The translations under genes were made by a program, and so were the position numbers. 64,000 nucleotides of DNA, taken from NCBI GenBank assembly GCA_037444685.1, contig JBBILX010000001.1, positions 62,001 through 126,000 of the forward strand. Reading direction: 5' to 3'. This stretch comes from UBA964 sp037444685 (GTDB lineage Bacteria; Pseudomonadota; Gammaproteobacteria; Steroidobacterales; Steroidobacteraceae). Of the stretch, positions 24,616 to 33,653 are shown in pieces; positions within the stretch are counted from its first letter, which is position 1, and the number at the start of each line of letters is the position of its first letter. The notes beneath the pieces were generated by a model. It worked only from the letters and a program-made list of their open reading frames with translations, searched no databases and had not been told where the DNA came from.

Positions 24616-26451
24616 GTGCGGCGGTTCTTCGGCTTTCTCTGGCGCGGCCTCGATGGGCTGCGCCGCGTGCTGCACCTGATCCTGCTGCTCGCGATCTTCG
24701 GCTTCATCGCCGGAGCGCTGCGCAGCACGATTCCGTCGCTGCCGACGCGCGCGGCGCTGGTCATCGCGCCAGAAGGCGAGATCGTCGAGCAGCTGTCCGG
24801 CGATCCGCTCGAGCGCGCGCTCGCCGAGGCGCAGGGCGCGGGCCGCGGCGAGACCTTGCTGCGCGACCTGACCGAGGCGATCGAGGCCGCCGCCAGCGAC
24901 GATCGGATCCAGGCGCTCGTCCTCGAGCTCGACGGCATGACAGGGGGGGGTCAGCCCACCCTGCAGGAACTGTCCGCCGCGATCGCAAAGTTCCGCGCGT
25001 CCGGCAAGAAAGTCGTCGCGAGCAGTGTCGGTTTCCTGCAGGCGCAGTACTTCGTGGCCGCGCATGCCGACGAGGTCTACGTCGATCCACTCGGCTTCGT
25101 GCTCATCGAGGGCTATGAGCGCTACCGCAACTACTACAAGGCCGCGCTCGAGAAGCTCGCCGTCGACGTCAACGTCTACAGGGTTGGCAGCTACAAGAGC
25201 GCCGTCGAGCCCTTCCTCCGGCAGGACATGTCGGCCGAGGACCGTGAGGCCAGTCTCGCCTACCTCGCCGCGCTCTGGGACAACTACCGGACGGTGGTGG
25301 GGCGTGCCCGTGGCATCGAACCCGAAGCGATCGCGCGCTACGCGAACGAGATCGGGCCGCTGGCGGTCGGCGCGAAGGGCGACCTGCCGGCGGTCGCGCT
25401 CACCGCCAAGCTGGTCACAGGCATCAAGTCGTCGATCGAGGTCGAGGCGCGGGTGAGCGAACTCGTCGGCAAGGATGAGGCAACGGGCTCGTTCAATGCC
25501 GTGTCGCTCGATGACTACCTGCGCGTCGTGCGTGCCGAGCAGACCTTGCATCGCGACAAGAAGGCGCGGGTCGGTGTGATCGTTGCCTCTGGGGAGATTC
25601 TCGACGGTGATCAGCCGCCGGGGACCATCGGTGGCGAGACGGTTTCGGCGCTGATCCGCGATGCGCGCCTCGACGATGAGGTCCGTGCACTCGTGCTGCG
25701 TATCGACAGTCCGGGCGGCAGCGTCCTCGCGTCGGAGCAGATCCATCGCGAACTCGAGGCGTTCAAGTCGACGGGCCGCCCGCTCGTCGTCTCGATGGGC
25801 GATCTGGCGGCCTCGGGCGGTTACTACATCGCCGCTCCGGCCGACGAGATTTGGGCGAGCCCGGCGACGATCACGGGGTCGATCGGCATCTTCGCGCTGT
25901 TCCCGACCTTGAATCGCTCGCTCGACAAGCTCGGCATCAGCGTCGACGGCGTCGGCACGACGCCCCTCTCGGGTCAGTTCCGTCTCGATCGTCCGGTCGG
26001 GCCCACGGCCGCCCAACTGCTGCAGTCCGTGATCGAGCGCGGTTACGACGATTTCCTGCGCCGGGTCGCCGCCGGTCGTGGCAAGACCCGCGACGAAGTC
26101 GACCCGATCGCGCAGGGCCGCGTCTGGTCCGGCCGTGATGCGCAGAAGGTGGGGCTCGTCGACAAGCTTGGCGGATTCGCCGATGCAGTCGACTCAGCTG
26201 CCAGGCGCGCAGGATTGGCCGAGGGTCAGTACCGCGTCGACTACCTCGAAACCGAGCTGTCCTGGGCCGAGGAACTCGCGCTCTCGCTGAAGGCACGTGT
26301 GTTCGGCGCGATCGTCGACGACTCGCCGTCGCTGCGGCAACTGCTTCGGATCTCGAGAGCCGCCGACCCGCTCGAGCGCGAGGTGGCCCGCTGGAGCCGC
26401 ATGCGCACGCCCAACCAGCTCTTTGCCTACTGCTTCTGCGAAGCGCAGTGA
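24616..26451 (+). CDS. sppA: Signal peptide peptidase SppA, long form
   Basis: Membrane-bound serine protease that degrades cleaved signal peptides. 611 aa from a GTG at 24616, the length of the two-domain 67K type. A single transmembrane helix lies at about residues 17-36 (VLHLILLLAIFGFIAGAL). The N-terminal repeat contributes the lysine in RVGSYKSAVEPF. The C-terminal repeat has the catalytic serine in MGDLAASGGYYIAAPADEIW and the motif ATITGSIGIFALFPTL. The run of seven Gs at about 24946-24952 is in frame. Confidence 0.95.
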   Translation: MRRFFGFLWRGLDGLRRVLHLILLLAIFGFIAGALRSTIPSLPTRAALVIAPEGEIVEQLSGDPLERALAEAQGAGRGETLLRDLTEAIEAAASDDRIQALVLELDGMTGGGQPTLQELSAAIAKFRASGKKVVASSVGFLQAQYFVAAHADEVYVDPLGFVLIEGYERYRNYYKAALEKLAVDVNVYRVGSYKSAVEPFLRQDMSAEDREASLAYLAALWDNYRTVVGRARGIEPEAIARYANEIGPLAVGAKGDLPAVALTAKLVTGIKSSIEVEARVSELVGKDEATGSFNAVSLDDYLRVVRAEQTLHRDKKARVGVIVASGEILDGDQPPGTIGGETVSALIRDARLDDEVRALVLRIDSPGGSVLASEQIHRELEAFKSTGRPLVVSMGDLAASGGYYIAAPADEIWASPATITGSIGIFALFPTLNRSLDKLGISVDGVGTTPLSGQFRLDRPVGPTAAQLLQSVIERGYDDFLRRVAAGRGKTRDEVDPIAQGRVWSGRDAQKVGLVDKLGGFADAVDSAARRAGLAEGQYRVDYLETELSWAEELALSLKARVFGAIVDDSPSLRQLLRISRAADPLEREVARWSRMRTPNQLFAYCFCEAQ

Positions 26452-26478
26452 GCGCCACCAGGCATCGAGCGCCACCAG
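26450..26478. repeat. 12-bp direct repeat between sppA and tdh
   Basis: GAGCGCCACCAG occurs at 26450-26461 and again at 26467-26478, in the 52-base gap of the convergent pair sppA/tdh. The second copy is followed by two copies of AGCGGGGCG. It probably arose by local duplication. Confidence 0.5.
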
Positions 26479-26503
26479 AGCGGGGCGTCTGCGCAGCGGG
26501 GCG

Positions 26504-27535
26504 CTAGAGGTCCCGCCAGTCGAGGATGACCTTGCCCGAGCGACCGGAGGCCATCGTCTCGAAGCCCTCGAGGTAGTCGCGGATGCCGAAGTGGTGCGTG
26601 ATCACGGGCTTCACGTCGAGCCCGCTCTGCAGCAGGCTCGACATCTTGTACCAGGTCTCGAACATCTCGCGGCCGTAGATCCCCTTGAGGGTCAGACCCT
26701 TGAAGATCACCTGGTTCCAGTCTATCGCGGTCTCGGCTGGCGGGATGCCTAGCATCGCAACGCTGCCGCCGTGATGCATCGTGCGCAGCATGTCGCGCAG
26801 CGCCGCCGCGCTGCCCGACATCTCGAGACCGACGTCGAACCCCTCCTGCATGCCTAGTTCGCGCATGACGTCGTCGAGGCTGTCGTGCGCGACATTGACC
26901 GTGCGGCTCGCACCGAGCCTCGCGGCGAGCGCGAGCCGGTAGTCGTTGACATCGGTGATCACGACGTGCCGCGCACCGGTGAAACGTGCAATGGCGACGG
27001 CCATGATGCCGATCGGCCCGGCACCGGTGATCAGCACGTCCTCGCCTACCATGTTGAACGCGAGGGCCGTGTGCGTCGCGTTGCCAAGCGGGTCGAGGAT
27101 GGCGGCGATGTCATCACCGATCGTGTCGGGCAGCTTGAAGGCATTGACGGCCGGCAGCGACAGATACTCGGCGAAGCATCCCTGGCGGTCGACGCCGACT
27201 CCGACCGTGTTGCGGCACAGATGACGTCGACCGGCGCGGCAGTTGCGGCAATGGCCGCAGGTGATGTGGCCTTCGCCCGAGACCCGGTCGCCGATCGCAA
27301 AGCCACGCACCTCGCTGCCCAACTCGACGATCCGGCCGCAGTACTCATGGCCGACGGCCATCGGCACGCGGATCGTCCGCTGCGCCCACTCGTCCCAGAG
27401 GAAGATATGCGTATCGGTGCCGCAGATCGCGGTCTTCTCGATCCTGATCAGCACGTCGTTCGGGCCTATCGTGGGTTCCGGAAGGTCGCCCATCCAGATC
27501 CCGCGCTCGGCGCGCTGCTTGATCAGAGCCTTCAT
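26504..27535 (-). CDS. tdh: L-threonine 3-dehydrogenase
   Basis: Zinc, NAD-dependent enzyme oxidising threonine to 2-amino-3-ketobutyrate. 343 aa. The catalytic zinc region is EKTAICGTDTHIFLWDEWAQ and GHEYCGRIVELG. The structural zinc site is CGHCRNCRAGRRHLC. The Rossmann motif is VLITGAGPIGIMAVAIARF. It overlaps the end of kbl by 4 bases (ATGA), so kbl-tdh are co-translated and together turn threonine into glycine and acetyl-CoA. Confidence 0.97.
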   Translation of the reverse strand: MKALIKQRAERGIWMGDLPEPTIGPNDVLIRIEKTAICGTDTHIFLWDEWAQRTIRVPMAVGHEYCGRIVELGSEVRGFAIGDRVSGEGHITCGHCRNCRAGRRHLCRNTVGVGVDRQGCFAEYLSLPAVNAFKLPDTIGDDIAAILDPLGNATHTALAFNMVGEDVLITGAGPIGIMAVAIARFTGARHVVITDVNDYRLALAARLGASRTVNVAHDSLDDVMRELGMQEGFDVGLEMSGSAAALRDMLRTMHHGGSVAMLGIPPAETAIDWNQVIFKGLTLKGIYGREMFETWYKMSSLLQSGLDVKPVITHHFGIRDYLEGFETMASGRSGKVILDWRDL

Positions 27536-28737
27536 GCCCGTGCCGTCCCTACACCCGCGATGCCGAGTTCACGTCCGACCCGGCCGAACGCTTCGATCGC
27601 ATGGTCAAGGTCGGCGATGCTGAGCGCCGCGGACATCTGCGTTCGGATGCGTGCCTGTCCCCTCGGCACCACCGGATAAGAGAAACCGATGACGTACACG
27701 CCCTCGTCGAGCAGCCGATCCGCCATCCTGACGGCGAGCTGCGCGTCGCGGATCATCACCGGAATGATCGGATGCTCACCGGGCAGCAGGTGCAACCCCG
27801 CGGCTGCGAGTCCGGCCCGAAAATGACGCGCGTGGTCGTGAACGCGAAGACGCAGCGCGGGATCGTTCTCGATGAGGTCGAGGACGCGCAGCGTGGTCGC
27901 GGCGATCACGGGCGGCAGGCTGTTCGAGAACAGATAGGGCCGGGATCGCTGCCGCAGCCACTCGGTCACGGTGCGGCGTGCGGCGACGTACCCACCACTG
28001 CCGCCACCGAGCGCCTTGCCTAGAGTACCGGTGAGGATGTCGATGCGTCCCATGACGCCACAGTGCTCGTGCGTGCCGCGGCCGCCCGCGCCCATGAAGC
28101 CCGTCGCGTGTGAGTCGTCGACCATGACGAGGGCTCCGTAACGGTCGGCGAGGTCGCAGATATCGCGCAACCTGGCGATGGTGCCGTCCATCGAGAACAC
28201 ACCGTCCGTGGCGATCAGCCGGGTGCGCGCGCCGGCTGCCTCGCGCAGGCAGCGCTCGAGGTCGTCGAGATCGTCGTGCTCGTAGCGCAGCCGGCGCGCC
28301 CGGCAGAGCCGGATGCCGTCGATGATGCTGGCATGGTTCAGCGCGTCCGAGATCACGGCATCGTGCTCGTCGAGCAGGGCCTCGAACAGGCCGCCGTTGG
28401 CGTCGAAGCAGGATGAGTAGAGGATCGCATCCTCCATGCCGAGGAAAGCCGCCAGGCGTTGCTCGAGTTCGCGGTGCGGGGTCTGGGTGCCGCAGATGAA
28501 ACGGACCGAGGCCATGCCGAAGCCGTAGCGGTCGAGGGCGCGGTGCGCAGCCTCCCGCACGGCCGGGTGGTTCGCGAGCCCGAGGTAGTTGTTGGCGCAG
28601 AGATTGACGAGATCACGTCCGGCGGCCCGCACGTGCGCGCCCTGCGGTCCGCTCAAAACGCGCTCGCTCTTGAAGAGGCCCTCGCTGCGAAGCGCCGCGA
28701 CTCCAGCGGATAGCCTGTCGAGGAACTGGGGATCCAT
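27532..28737 (-). CDS. kbl: 2-amino-3-ketobutyrate CoA ligase (glycine C-acetyltransferase)
   Basis: PLP enzyme splitting 2-amino-3-ketobutyrate with CoA to glycine and acetyl-CoA. 401 aa from the ATG at 28737, with GGAG upstream; the frame stays open much further upstream but that stretch is antisense to yhhQ. Family segments are LCANNYLGLANHPAVREAAH, DDSHATGFMGAGGRGTHEH and the PLP-lysine motif TGTLGKALGGGSGGYVAA. A perfect reverse-strand TATAAT (28780-28775) lies about 37 bases upstream. Confidence 0.97.
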   Translation of the reverse strand: MDPQFLDRLSAGVAALRSEGLFKSERVLSGPQGAHVRAAGRDLVNLCANNYLGLANHPAVREAAHRALDRYGFGMASVRFICGTQTPHRELEQRLAAFLGMEDAILYSSCFDANGGLFEALLDEHDAVISDALNHASIIDGIRLCRARRLRYEHDDLDDLERCLREAAGARTRLIATDGVFSMDGTIARLRDICDLADRYGALVMVDDSHATGFMGAGGRGTHEHCGVMGRIDILTGTLGKALGGGSGGYVAARRTVTEWLRQRSRPYLFSNSLPPVIAATTLRVLDLIENDPALRLRVHDHARHFRAGLAAAGLHLLPGEHPIIPVMIRDAQLAVRMADRLLDEGVYVIGFSYPVVPRGQARIRTQMSAALSIADLDHAIEAFGRVGRELGIAGVGTARA

Positions 28738-28774
28738 GCGATTCTCCGCGAGAGGCCGGCGGCCACGGCCCCCG

Positions 28775-28782
28775 ATTATACT
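28775..28782. promoter_or_regulatory. Overlapping divergent -10 elements, kbl / yhhQ
   Basis: ATTATACT holds TATAAT on the reverse strand (28780-28775, toward kbl) and TATACT on the forward strand (28777-28782, toward yhhQ, whose ATG is 9 bases on). The two -10 elements share four bases, so the promoters are likely mutually exclusive at any moment. Confidence 0.5.
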
Positions 28783-28791
28783 GGCGCGACC

Positions 28792-29556
28792 ATGCGCACG
28801 ACCGATTCGAAGGCCAACCGGCTGTTCATCGTCCTGGCCGGATTCTTCCTCACCAATGCGCTCATCGCTGAATTCGTCGGCGTCAAGATCTTCTCGCTCG
28901 AGAAGACGCTCGGGATCGCGCCATTCGAGTGGAATCTGCTCGGCGTATCGGGAACGCTGAACTTCACGGCAGGTGTGCTGCTCTGGCCGTTCGTCTTCAT
29001 CATGACGGACGTCGTCAACGAATACTTTGGGGTCCGGGGCGTACGGCTGATCTCCTGGATCGCCGTGGCCTTCATCAGTTATGCATTCGTCGCGGCCTAT
29101 GTGTCTATTTCGCTCGCTCCGGCCGACTTCTGGGTCGAGGCGAATCGCGGCCTCGGGGTCGCCGACATCCAGCTCGCCTACGGACTCGTGTTCGGCCAGG
29201 GTATGTGGACCATCGTGGGCTCGCTGGTCGCTTTTCTCGTCGGTCAGCTCATCGACGTGACCGTGTTCCATCGCATCCGGATGGCCACCGGCGAGAAACT
29301 CATCTGGCTGCGCGCCACGGGATCGACGGCGGTGTCGCAACTGATCGACAGCTTCGTCGTGCTCTACATCGCTTTCGTACTCGGGCCGCAGAAGTGGCCG
29401 ATACCGCAATTTCTCGCGGTCGGCACCGTCAATTACCTCTACAAGATGCTTGCAGCGATCGCGCTGATTCCGCTGCTTTACGTCGCGCGCCGATTGATCC
29501 GCCTCTACCTGGGCGATGCCGAGGCCGCAAGGCTGCGCCGCGAGGCAGCAGCGTAA
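28792..29556 (+). CDS. yhhQ: Queuosine precursor transporter (YhhQ / VUT family)
   Basis: Inner-membrane importer of queuosine precursors (preQ0/preQ1), formerly DUF165. 254 aa with about six hydrophobic segments. Family marks are LIAEFVGVKIFSLE, LLWPFVFIMTDVVNEYFG, FLVGQLIDVTVFHRIR and LRATGSTAVSQLIDSFVVLY. No Shine-Dalgarno is visible before the ATG, and the -10 is 9 bases upstream. The substrate rests on E. coli YhhQ; no queuosine genes are in the window. Confidence 0.92.
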   Translation: MRTTDSKANRLFIVLAGFFLTNALIAEFVGVKIFSLEKTLGIAPFEWNLLGVSGTLNFTAGVLLWPFVFIMTDVVNEYFGVRGVRLISWIAVAFISYAFVAAYVSISLAPADFWVEANRGLGVADIQLAYGLVFGQGMWTIVGSLVAFLVGQLIDVTVFHRIRMATGEKLIWLRATGSTAVSQLIDSFVVLYIAFVLGPQKWPIPQFLAVGTVNYLYKMLAAIALIPLLYVARRLIRLYLGDAEAARLRREAAA

Positions 29557-29593
29557 GCAGGCTCGAGGGCGCCCAGTGCCGGGCGCTGCTGGT

Positions 29594-30415
29594 TCAATAG
29601 AGGAGGGCAGCGAGCTGACGGCGCGCCTGCGCGACCCGGGGATGATCGGCCGGTGCCAGATCGAACGCGCGCAGGAGGTCCTCGCGGCCCTGGCCGGTCG
29701 CGAAGCGACGGTTGCGCTGCATCGCCGCCAGCAGCTCATCGAGGCCACGCTCGAGTTCGCCACGCAGCAGCGCACTCGCGGCGCGGACTCTCGCAGTCTG
29801 GATCGCGTCGGTCTCGTCGGGCGCGCTCCGCAGGTCGGCGAAGTGTGCGCGTGCATAAGCAGCCTTGACGGCTGGATCGGATTGCAGCGCCGGCGCAAGC
29901 GCGCCGAGCGTGGCCCGCGCGGCCGCGCCGTCGCCTGCCAGTGCCTGAGCGTCCGCCAAGGCGATGGCCACCGCCTCGTTGTCCGGCTCGCGCTGCCGCA
30001 GTGCCAGGAGCAGGCTCTGCGCCTCCGCATAGGCGCCGCGTTCGATCGCGGCACGAGCGAGGTCGAGATCGGCCGAGCTCGGACGCGGCAGGTGCTGGTT
30101 CAGGAACGCGCGTACGGCGCCGGCGGGTTGGGCACCGACGAACTCGGCGATGACCTTGCCGCCGTGGAAGAGCTTGACGGCCGGGATACTGCGAATGCTG
30201 TACCGGGCAGCGATCGCCGGCTCCTCATCCGTGTTGACCTTGACGACGCGCAGCCGCCCGGCGAATTCGCTAGCGATCTGGTCGAGCACGGGCCCGAGCA
30301 TGCGGCAGGGACCGCACCACGGCGCCCAGAAATCCACCAGAACAGGCTCCCTGGCCGAAGCTGCCAGCACGTCGTGCTGGAAGGTGGCAGTGGTGACGGC
30401 AGCAACGGTGCTCAT
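29594..30415 (-). CDS. cnoX: Thioredoxin-TPR chaperone, CnoX/YbbN-like
   Basis: Redox-active holdase-type protein. 273 aa from the ATG at 30415, with GGAGAG upstream; an in-frame ATG 4 codons earlier is less likely. The N-terminal thioredoxin domain has FWAPWCGPCRMLGPVLDQIA and SIPAVKLFHGG with the cis-proline. The C-terminal half is TPR-like helices (AIERGAYAEAQSLLLALRQR, then EALAIALADAQ-type repeats). It retains WCGPC, unlike E. coli CnoX, whose motif is SQHC, so it could also reduce disulfides. Confidence 0.9.
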   Translation of the reverse strand: MSTVAAVTTATFQHDVLAASAREPVLVDFWAPWCGPCRMLGPVLDQIASEFAGRLRVVKVNTDEEPAIAARYSIRSIPAVKLFHGGKVIAEFVGAQPAGAVRAFLNQHLPRPSSADLDLARAAIERGAYAEAQSLLLALRQREPDNEAVAIALADAQALAGDGAAARATLGALAPALQSDPAVKAAYARAHFADLRSAPDETDAIQTARVRAASALLRGELERGLDELLAAMQRNRRFATGQGREDLLRAFDLAPADHPRVAQARRQLAALLY

Positions 30416-30520
30416 CGAGCTCTCCACATCCGAAAAGGTGTTGAAACGGTGGGGGCGAAGCCGCGGAATTCAAGCCTGCAGGCGGCTCCGGTACGCTTCG
30501 GTCTCCGGGTTGAGGTGGAC

Positions 30521-31105
30521 ATGCAGGACTTGCTGGTTGTGATGGCGCTGCGCGAGGAGGGCGGCGCGCTGCTCGAGGCAGCCGGCGCCGACGTTCTCTA
30601 CACCGGTGTCGGCAAGATCAACGCGACCTACGCGCTGACGCGGCGCTTGCTCGAACTGCGCCACGCCGGCACGACGCTGCCTCGCGTGCTGAACCTCGGC
30701 ACGGCCGGCAGTCCCCGCTGGCCACCGGGCACGGTGCTCTCCTGTAATCGCTTCGTGCAGTGGGACATGGACGCCCGACCCCTCGGTGTCCCACGAGGCA
30801 CGACGCCATTCGATCCCACGCCCCCCGAACTGCGTTTCGACATCGAGCTACCGGAACTGCCGGCGGGCCGCTGCGCCAGCGGCGACTCGTTCGTGACCGA
30901 CGGGATCCCGGTCGATGCCGACGTTTTCGACATGGAAGCGTTTGCGCTGGCCAGGGTCTGTCGGTTCGAGGGAGCGCGTTTCGCCTGCGCCAAGTTCGTG
31001 ACGGATGGTGCCGATGCGGGTGCGGCGGACGACTGGACCGCGTCCGTGGCCCAGTGCGCAGAGGCCCTTCTCGCCGTCTACGGCCGCTACGCCGCAGCAG
31101 GCTGA
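30521..31105 (+). CDS. Nucleosidase, MTA/SAH-type
   Basis: Probable nucleoside hydrolase or phosphorylase acting on adenine-thionucleosides. 194 aa from the ATG at 30521, with GAGGTGG upstream; the open frame extends far upstream but is antisense to cnoX there. Visible are LLVVMALREEGGALLE, VLYTGVGKINATYALTR, LNLGTAGSP and the catalytic-type FDMEAFALARVCRFEGARFA, followed by KFVTDGAD. It is shorter than E. coli Pfs (232 aa). Exact substrate is inferred. Confidence 0.8.
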   Translation: MQDLLVVMALREEGGALLEAAGADVLYTGVGKINATYALTRRLLELRHAGTTLPRVLNLGTAGSPRWPPGTVLSCNRFVQWDMDARPLGVPRGTTPFDPTPPELRFDIELPELPAGRCASGDSFVTDGIPVDADVFDMEAFALARVCRFEGARFACAKFVTDGADAGAADDWTASVAQCAEALLAVYGRYAAAG

Positions 31106-31125
31106 GGCATCGCCGGCCGGCTTCC

Positions 31126-31878
31126 TCAGCGTTGCGCGCCAGACGGATCGAGCAGGTCCGTCCTCGCGACATGGTCGACGTAATAGCGGATCGGCCAGCG
31201 GTGGCCACCATACACGTATCGTGTCCGGCCGTCCGCCAGGGTCACGTCGAAGTTCGAGGCATGCAGGAAAGGGCGGTCCGTGGCCGGTGCCGGATCGTCC
31301 GTGTTGTAGTAGACCTCCGCGAGGTCGGCGCAGCGGCCGAAATGCCGTGCGCCGTAGCCACGATCCCAGATACCGCGCAGTCCGATCGGATCGAGAAAGG
31401 TCATGCGGACCGACAGCGGTGGGTCCCCACGGACGCGCCGTGCCGCCTGGCAGAGCGGCTCGAGCAGGTAGGCCCCCGCGCTGTGTGCGATCAGGTGCAA
31501 CTGTCGGACACCGTGCCGCTGACCGAGTAGCTGGCCCAGCGAGGCGCCAATCCGTGCACCGCGCGCCGCCGCCCGCAGGATGTTGTCCGAGTACGGGCTC
31601 CAGACGTAACGGTGCACGGCCATCCCCTTTTCGTTGGCGGTCAGTTCGCGCAGCCGTCTCTCGAGTGCAAGCAAGTCGGGCTCGTCGCGACCGAAACTGC
31701 CATGCACGATCAGGATCAGCGCGGGCGTGTCGGGGTCCGGCTCGATCGGGGGCGCGGCGACACCGGACGGCCAGCGCGAATAGGCCTCCAGCAGCACGAC
31801 GAACCCGACGAGAACGAGACCCGCAGAGCGCGCCGTGCGCCGCCACGACCCACCTGGGGTTTCCAACGAAGGGGCCAT
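31126..31878 (-). CDS. Membrane-anchored alpha/beta hydrolase
   Basis: A 250-aa protein starting at the ATG at 31878. A single hydrophobic segment lies near residues 18-35 (AGLVLVGFVVLLEAYSRW). An alpha/beta-hydrolase domain follows: LILIVHGSFGRDEPD and the nucleophile elbow LIAHSAGAYLLEPL (G.S.G-like, here AHSAGA), FLDPIGLRGIWDRGYG for the acid and a late GGHRWPIRYYVDHV for the histidine. Lipase or esterase activity is likely; the substrate is unknown. It is divergent from the ECF sigma gene and may belong to the same regulatory group. Confidence 0.7.
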   Translation of the reverse strand: MAPSLETPGGSWRRTARSAGLVLVGFVVLLEAYSRWPSGVAAPPIEPDPDTPALILIVHGSFGRDEPDLLALERRLRELTANEKGMAVHRYVWSPYSDNILRAAARGARIGASLGQLLGQRHGVRQLHLIAHSAGAYLLEPLCQAARRVRGDPPLSVRMTFLDPIGLRGIWDRGYGARHFGRCADLAEVYYNTDDPAPATDRPFLHASNFDVTLADGRTRYVYGGHRWPIRYYVDHVARTDLLDPSGAQR

Positions 31879-31971
31879 GCAGGCATTATCGCGCTGCGTT
31901 CGAGGGCGAGGATTGCCCGCGATGCTGAATCCGCTCCCCGTCGCGGGCCGAAAAGCAAGGAAGCGAAGCCG

Positions 31972-32580
31972 GTGACCGACGTGACCCCTCCCCAGGCCCC
32001 TGCCGCGAGCGCACCGCGGCGCCCCCGAGACGACCTCGGCGCTACGCTGCCCCCGGTACTGCCCGAGGTGGCGCGCGGCGACCGGTCGGCGATCCAGCGC
32101 TGCATGGCGCGTTACGGCTCGCTGATCTGGTCGATCGCGCGGCGTTTTTCGACGACCACCGCGGACGCGGAGGATGCGACCCAGGAAATCTTCCTCGACG
32201 TGTGGCGCAGCGCCCCACAGTTCGACCCTGCGCGCGGGTCGGAGCGCATTTTCGTCGCCATGATCGCCCGCCGCCGTCTCATCGATCGGATGCGTAGCCA
32301 ACGTTCGCGAACGCAGTACGAACTCAGCGGGCTCGAGGAACAGGCCGCTGAGGTCGGGACCGATTCCCACGTCGACCGCTGCGCCGAGGCGGAGATCGCG
32401 CGCGCGGCACTCGAGGAACTCCCGCAGGAGCAACGCAATGTGATCCACTTGTCCATCGTCGAGGGGCTGTCGCATGCCGAGATCGCCTCGCGCACCGCCC
32501 TGCCACTCGGCACAGTCAAGACCCTGATCCGGCGCGGCCTGATCAAGGTACGTGAGGCGCTCGGAGAGAGCCAATCATGA
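31972..32580 (+). CDS. ECF RNA polymerase sigma factor
   Basis: Extracytoplasmic-function sigma factor, 202 aa from a GTG at 31972, with AAGGAAG upstream. Region 2 is LIWSIARRFSTTTADAEDAT, then QEIFLDVWRSAPQFDPARGS. Region 4 is LPQEQRNVIHLSIVEGLSHA and EIASRTALPLGTVKTLIRRG. It overlaps the anti-sigma gene by 4 bases (ATGA), the usual coupling. The target promoters are unknown; the DUF4397 lipoprotein downstream and the divergent hydrolase are candidates. Confidence 0.92.
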   Translation: MTDVTPPQAPAASAPRRPRDDLGATLPPVLPEVARGDRSAIQRCMARYGSLIWSIARRFSTTTADAEDATQEIFLDVWRSAPQFDPARGSERIFVAMIARRRLIDRMRSQRSRTQYELSGLEEQAAEVGTDSHVDRCAEAEIARAALEELPQEQRNVIHLSIVEGLSHAEIASRTALPLGTVKTLIRRGLIKVREALGESQS

Positions 32581-33563
32581 ACGCGCCCAACGATCTCGAA
32601 CGGGCCCGGCTGATGGAACTCGCCGTCGAGCGCAGCGTCGGCGGACTCAGCGAGTCGGAACTCCTGGAGCTCGAGCGCTCGGTCGGAGCCGCGCTCGGTG
32701 GCGCGCCGCGTGGCTCGCTCGACGAGAGCTTCGAGCGCGCGGCCGCCGCCGCGCACCTTGCGTTGCGCCCCCCTCTCGAGCCGATGCCGCGCGAGCTCGC
32801 GGTACGGATCGCGAACGACGCCGATCGCTACTACGCGGCACAGCGCGTCGCGGACGTCCGCGCCAGCCGCGCCGCCCGGCAGGTGCATGATCCGCTGCCG
32901 ACCTGGTTCGCCTGGAGCGGCTGGATGGCCGCGGCGGCGTCGTTCGCGGCGGTGATTGGCGTGCTGGCGCTCGACCGATCCGCGCGGCAGGCTCCAGACA
33001 GCGGGACGCAGGTCGTCGCTGCCGAGGCGCGATCCGGCGACGAGACGATCGAGACAGTCGGGGCAGCCGTACGGGGCTCACGGGCGGCCGCCACGTTGGC
33101 TCCCAGTTCGTCCAGTCCCACGGATTCTAGCGATCGCACCGAGGTGCCGGACGGCGCCGGCCCGTCCGATCCGGCGGCGGCGCGCGCTGCCCTGCTCGCC
33201 GCCACGCCGTTCGTGTTGCGCCGTAATTGGGCGCCGGCCGGTGATCCGGCCGGGCGCGGCGTCTCCGGCGACGTCGTCTGGGATGCGCGTACCCAGACCG
33301 GCTACATGCGCTTCGTCGGTCTGCGACGCAACGACGCGTCGCGCGAGCAGTATCAACTGTGGATCTTCGACGGCCGTCGCGACGAGCGCTTTCCGGTTGA
33401 TGGCGGCGTGTTCGATTCGGTTGGCGACGCGGAACTCGTCGTGCCGATCCGCGCGAGGTTGCCGATCGGGACGCCACTGGCGTTCGCGGTGACGGTGGAG
33501 CGTGCGGGTGGCGTCGTCGTCTCGAACCGCGAGCGAGTCGTGGTGATCGCACGCGTCAGCTGA
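32577..33563 (+). CDS. RskA-like anti-sigma factor
   Basis: Membrane anti-sigma factor expected to hold the upstream ECF sigma. 328 aa. An N-terminal cytoplasmic domain of about 110 residues precedes one transmembrane helix (WSGWMAAAASFAAVIGVLAL). A Ser/Pro/Asp-rich linker leads to an RskA C-terminal domain (PF10099 type): VVWDARTQTGYMRFVGL, REQYQLWIFDGRRDERFPVD and LAFAVTVERAGGVVVSNRER. There is no cysteine in the protein, so no zinc-type anti-sigma motif. Confidence 0.9.
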   Translation: MNAPNDLERARLMELAVERSVGGLSESELLELERSVGAALGGAPRGSLDESFERAAAAAHLALRPPLEPMPRELAVRIANDADRYYAAQRVADVRASRAARQVHDPLPTWFAWSGWMAAAASFAAVIGVLALDRSARQAPDSGTQVVAAEARSGDETIETVGAAVRGSRAAATLAPSSSSPTDSSDRTEVPDGAGPSDPAAARAALLAATPFVLRRNWAPAGDPAGRGVSGDVVWDARTQTGYMRFVGLRRNDASREQYQLWIFDGRRDERFPVDGGVFDSVGDAELVVPIRARLPIGTPLAFAVTVERAGGVVVSNRERVVVIARVS

Positions 33564-33653
33564 GGCAGGCGGCGAATCTGCGGTTGAATCCGGTCGGGTG
33601 TGGCGTTCCGACCAGGAGATGCGACCTCCGCACCCCCAGAAGGGGCTTCAAGG

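Noticed and set aside
23938..26016. Long reverse open frame across trmD, rplS and sppA
   Set aside because: Antisense to three recognised genes; no protein features of its own.
28738..30054. Upstream extension of kbl to a much larger protein
   Set aside because: The extra 440 codons are antisense to yhhQ and run through cnoX in another frame. Kbl has its normal length from the ATG at 28737 with a ribosome site.
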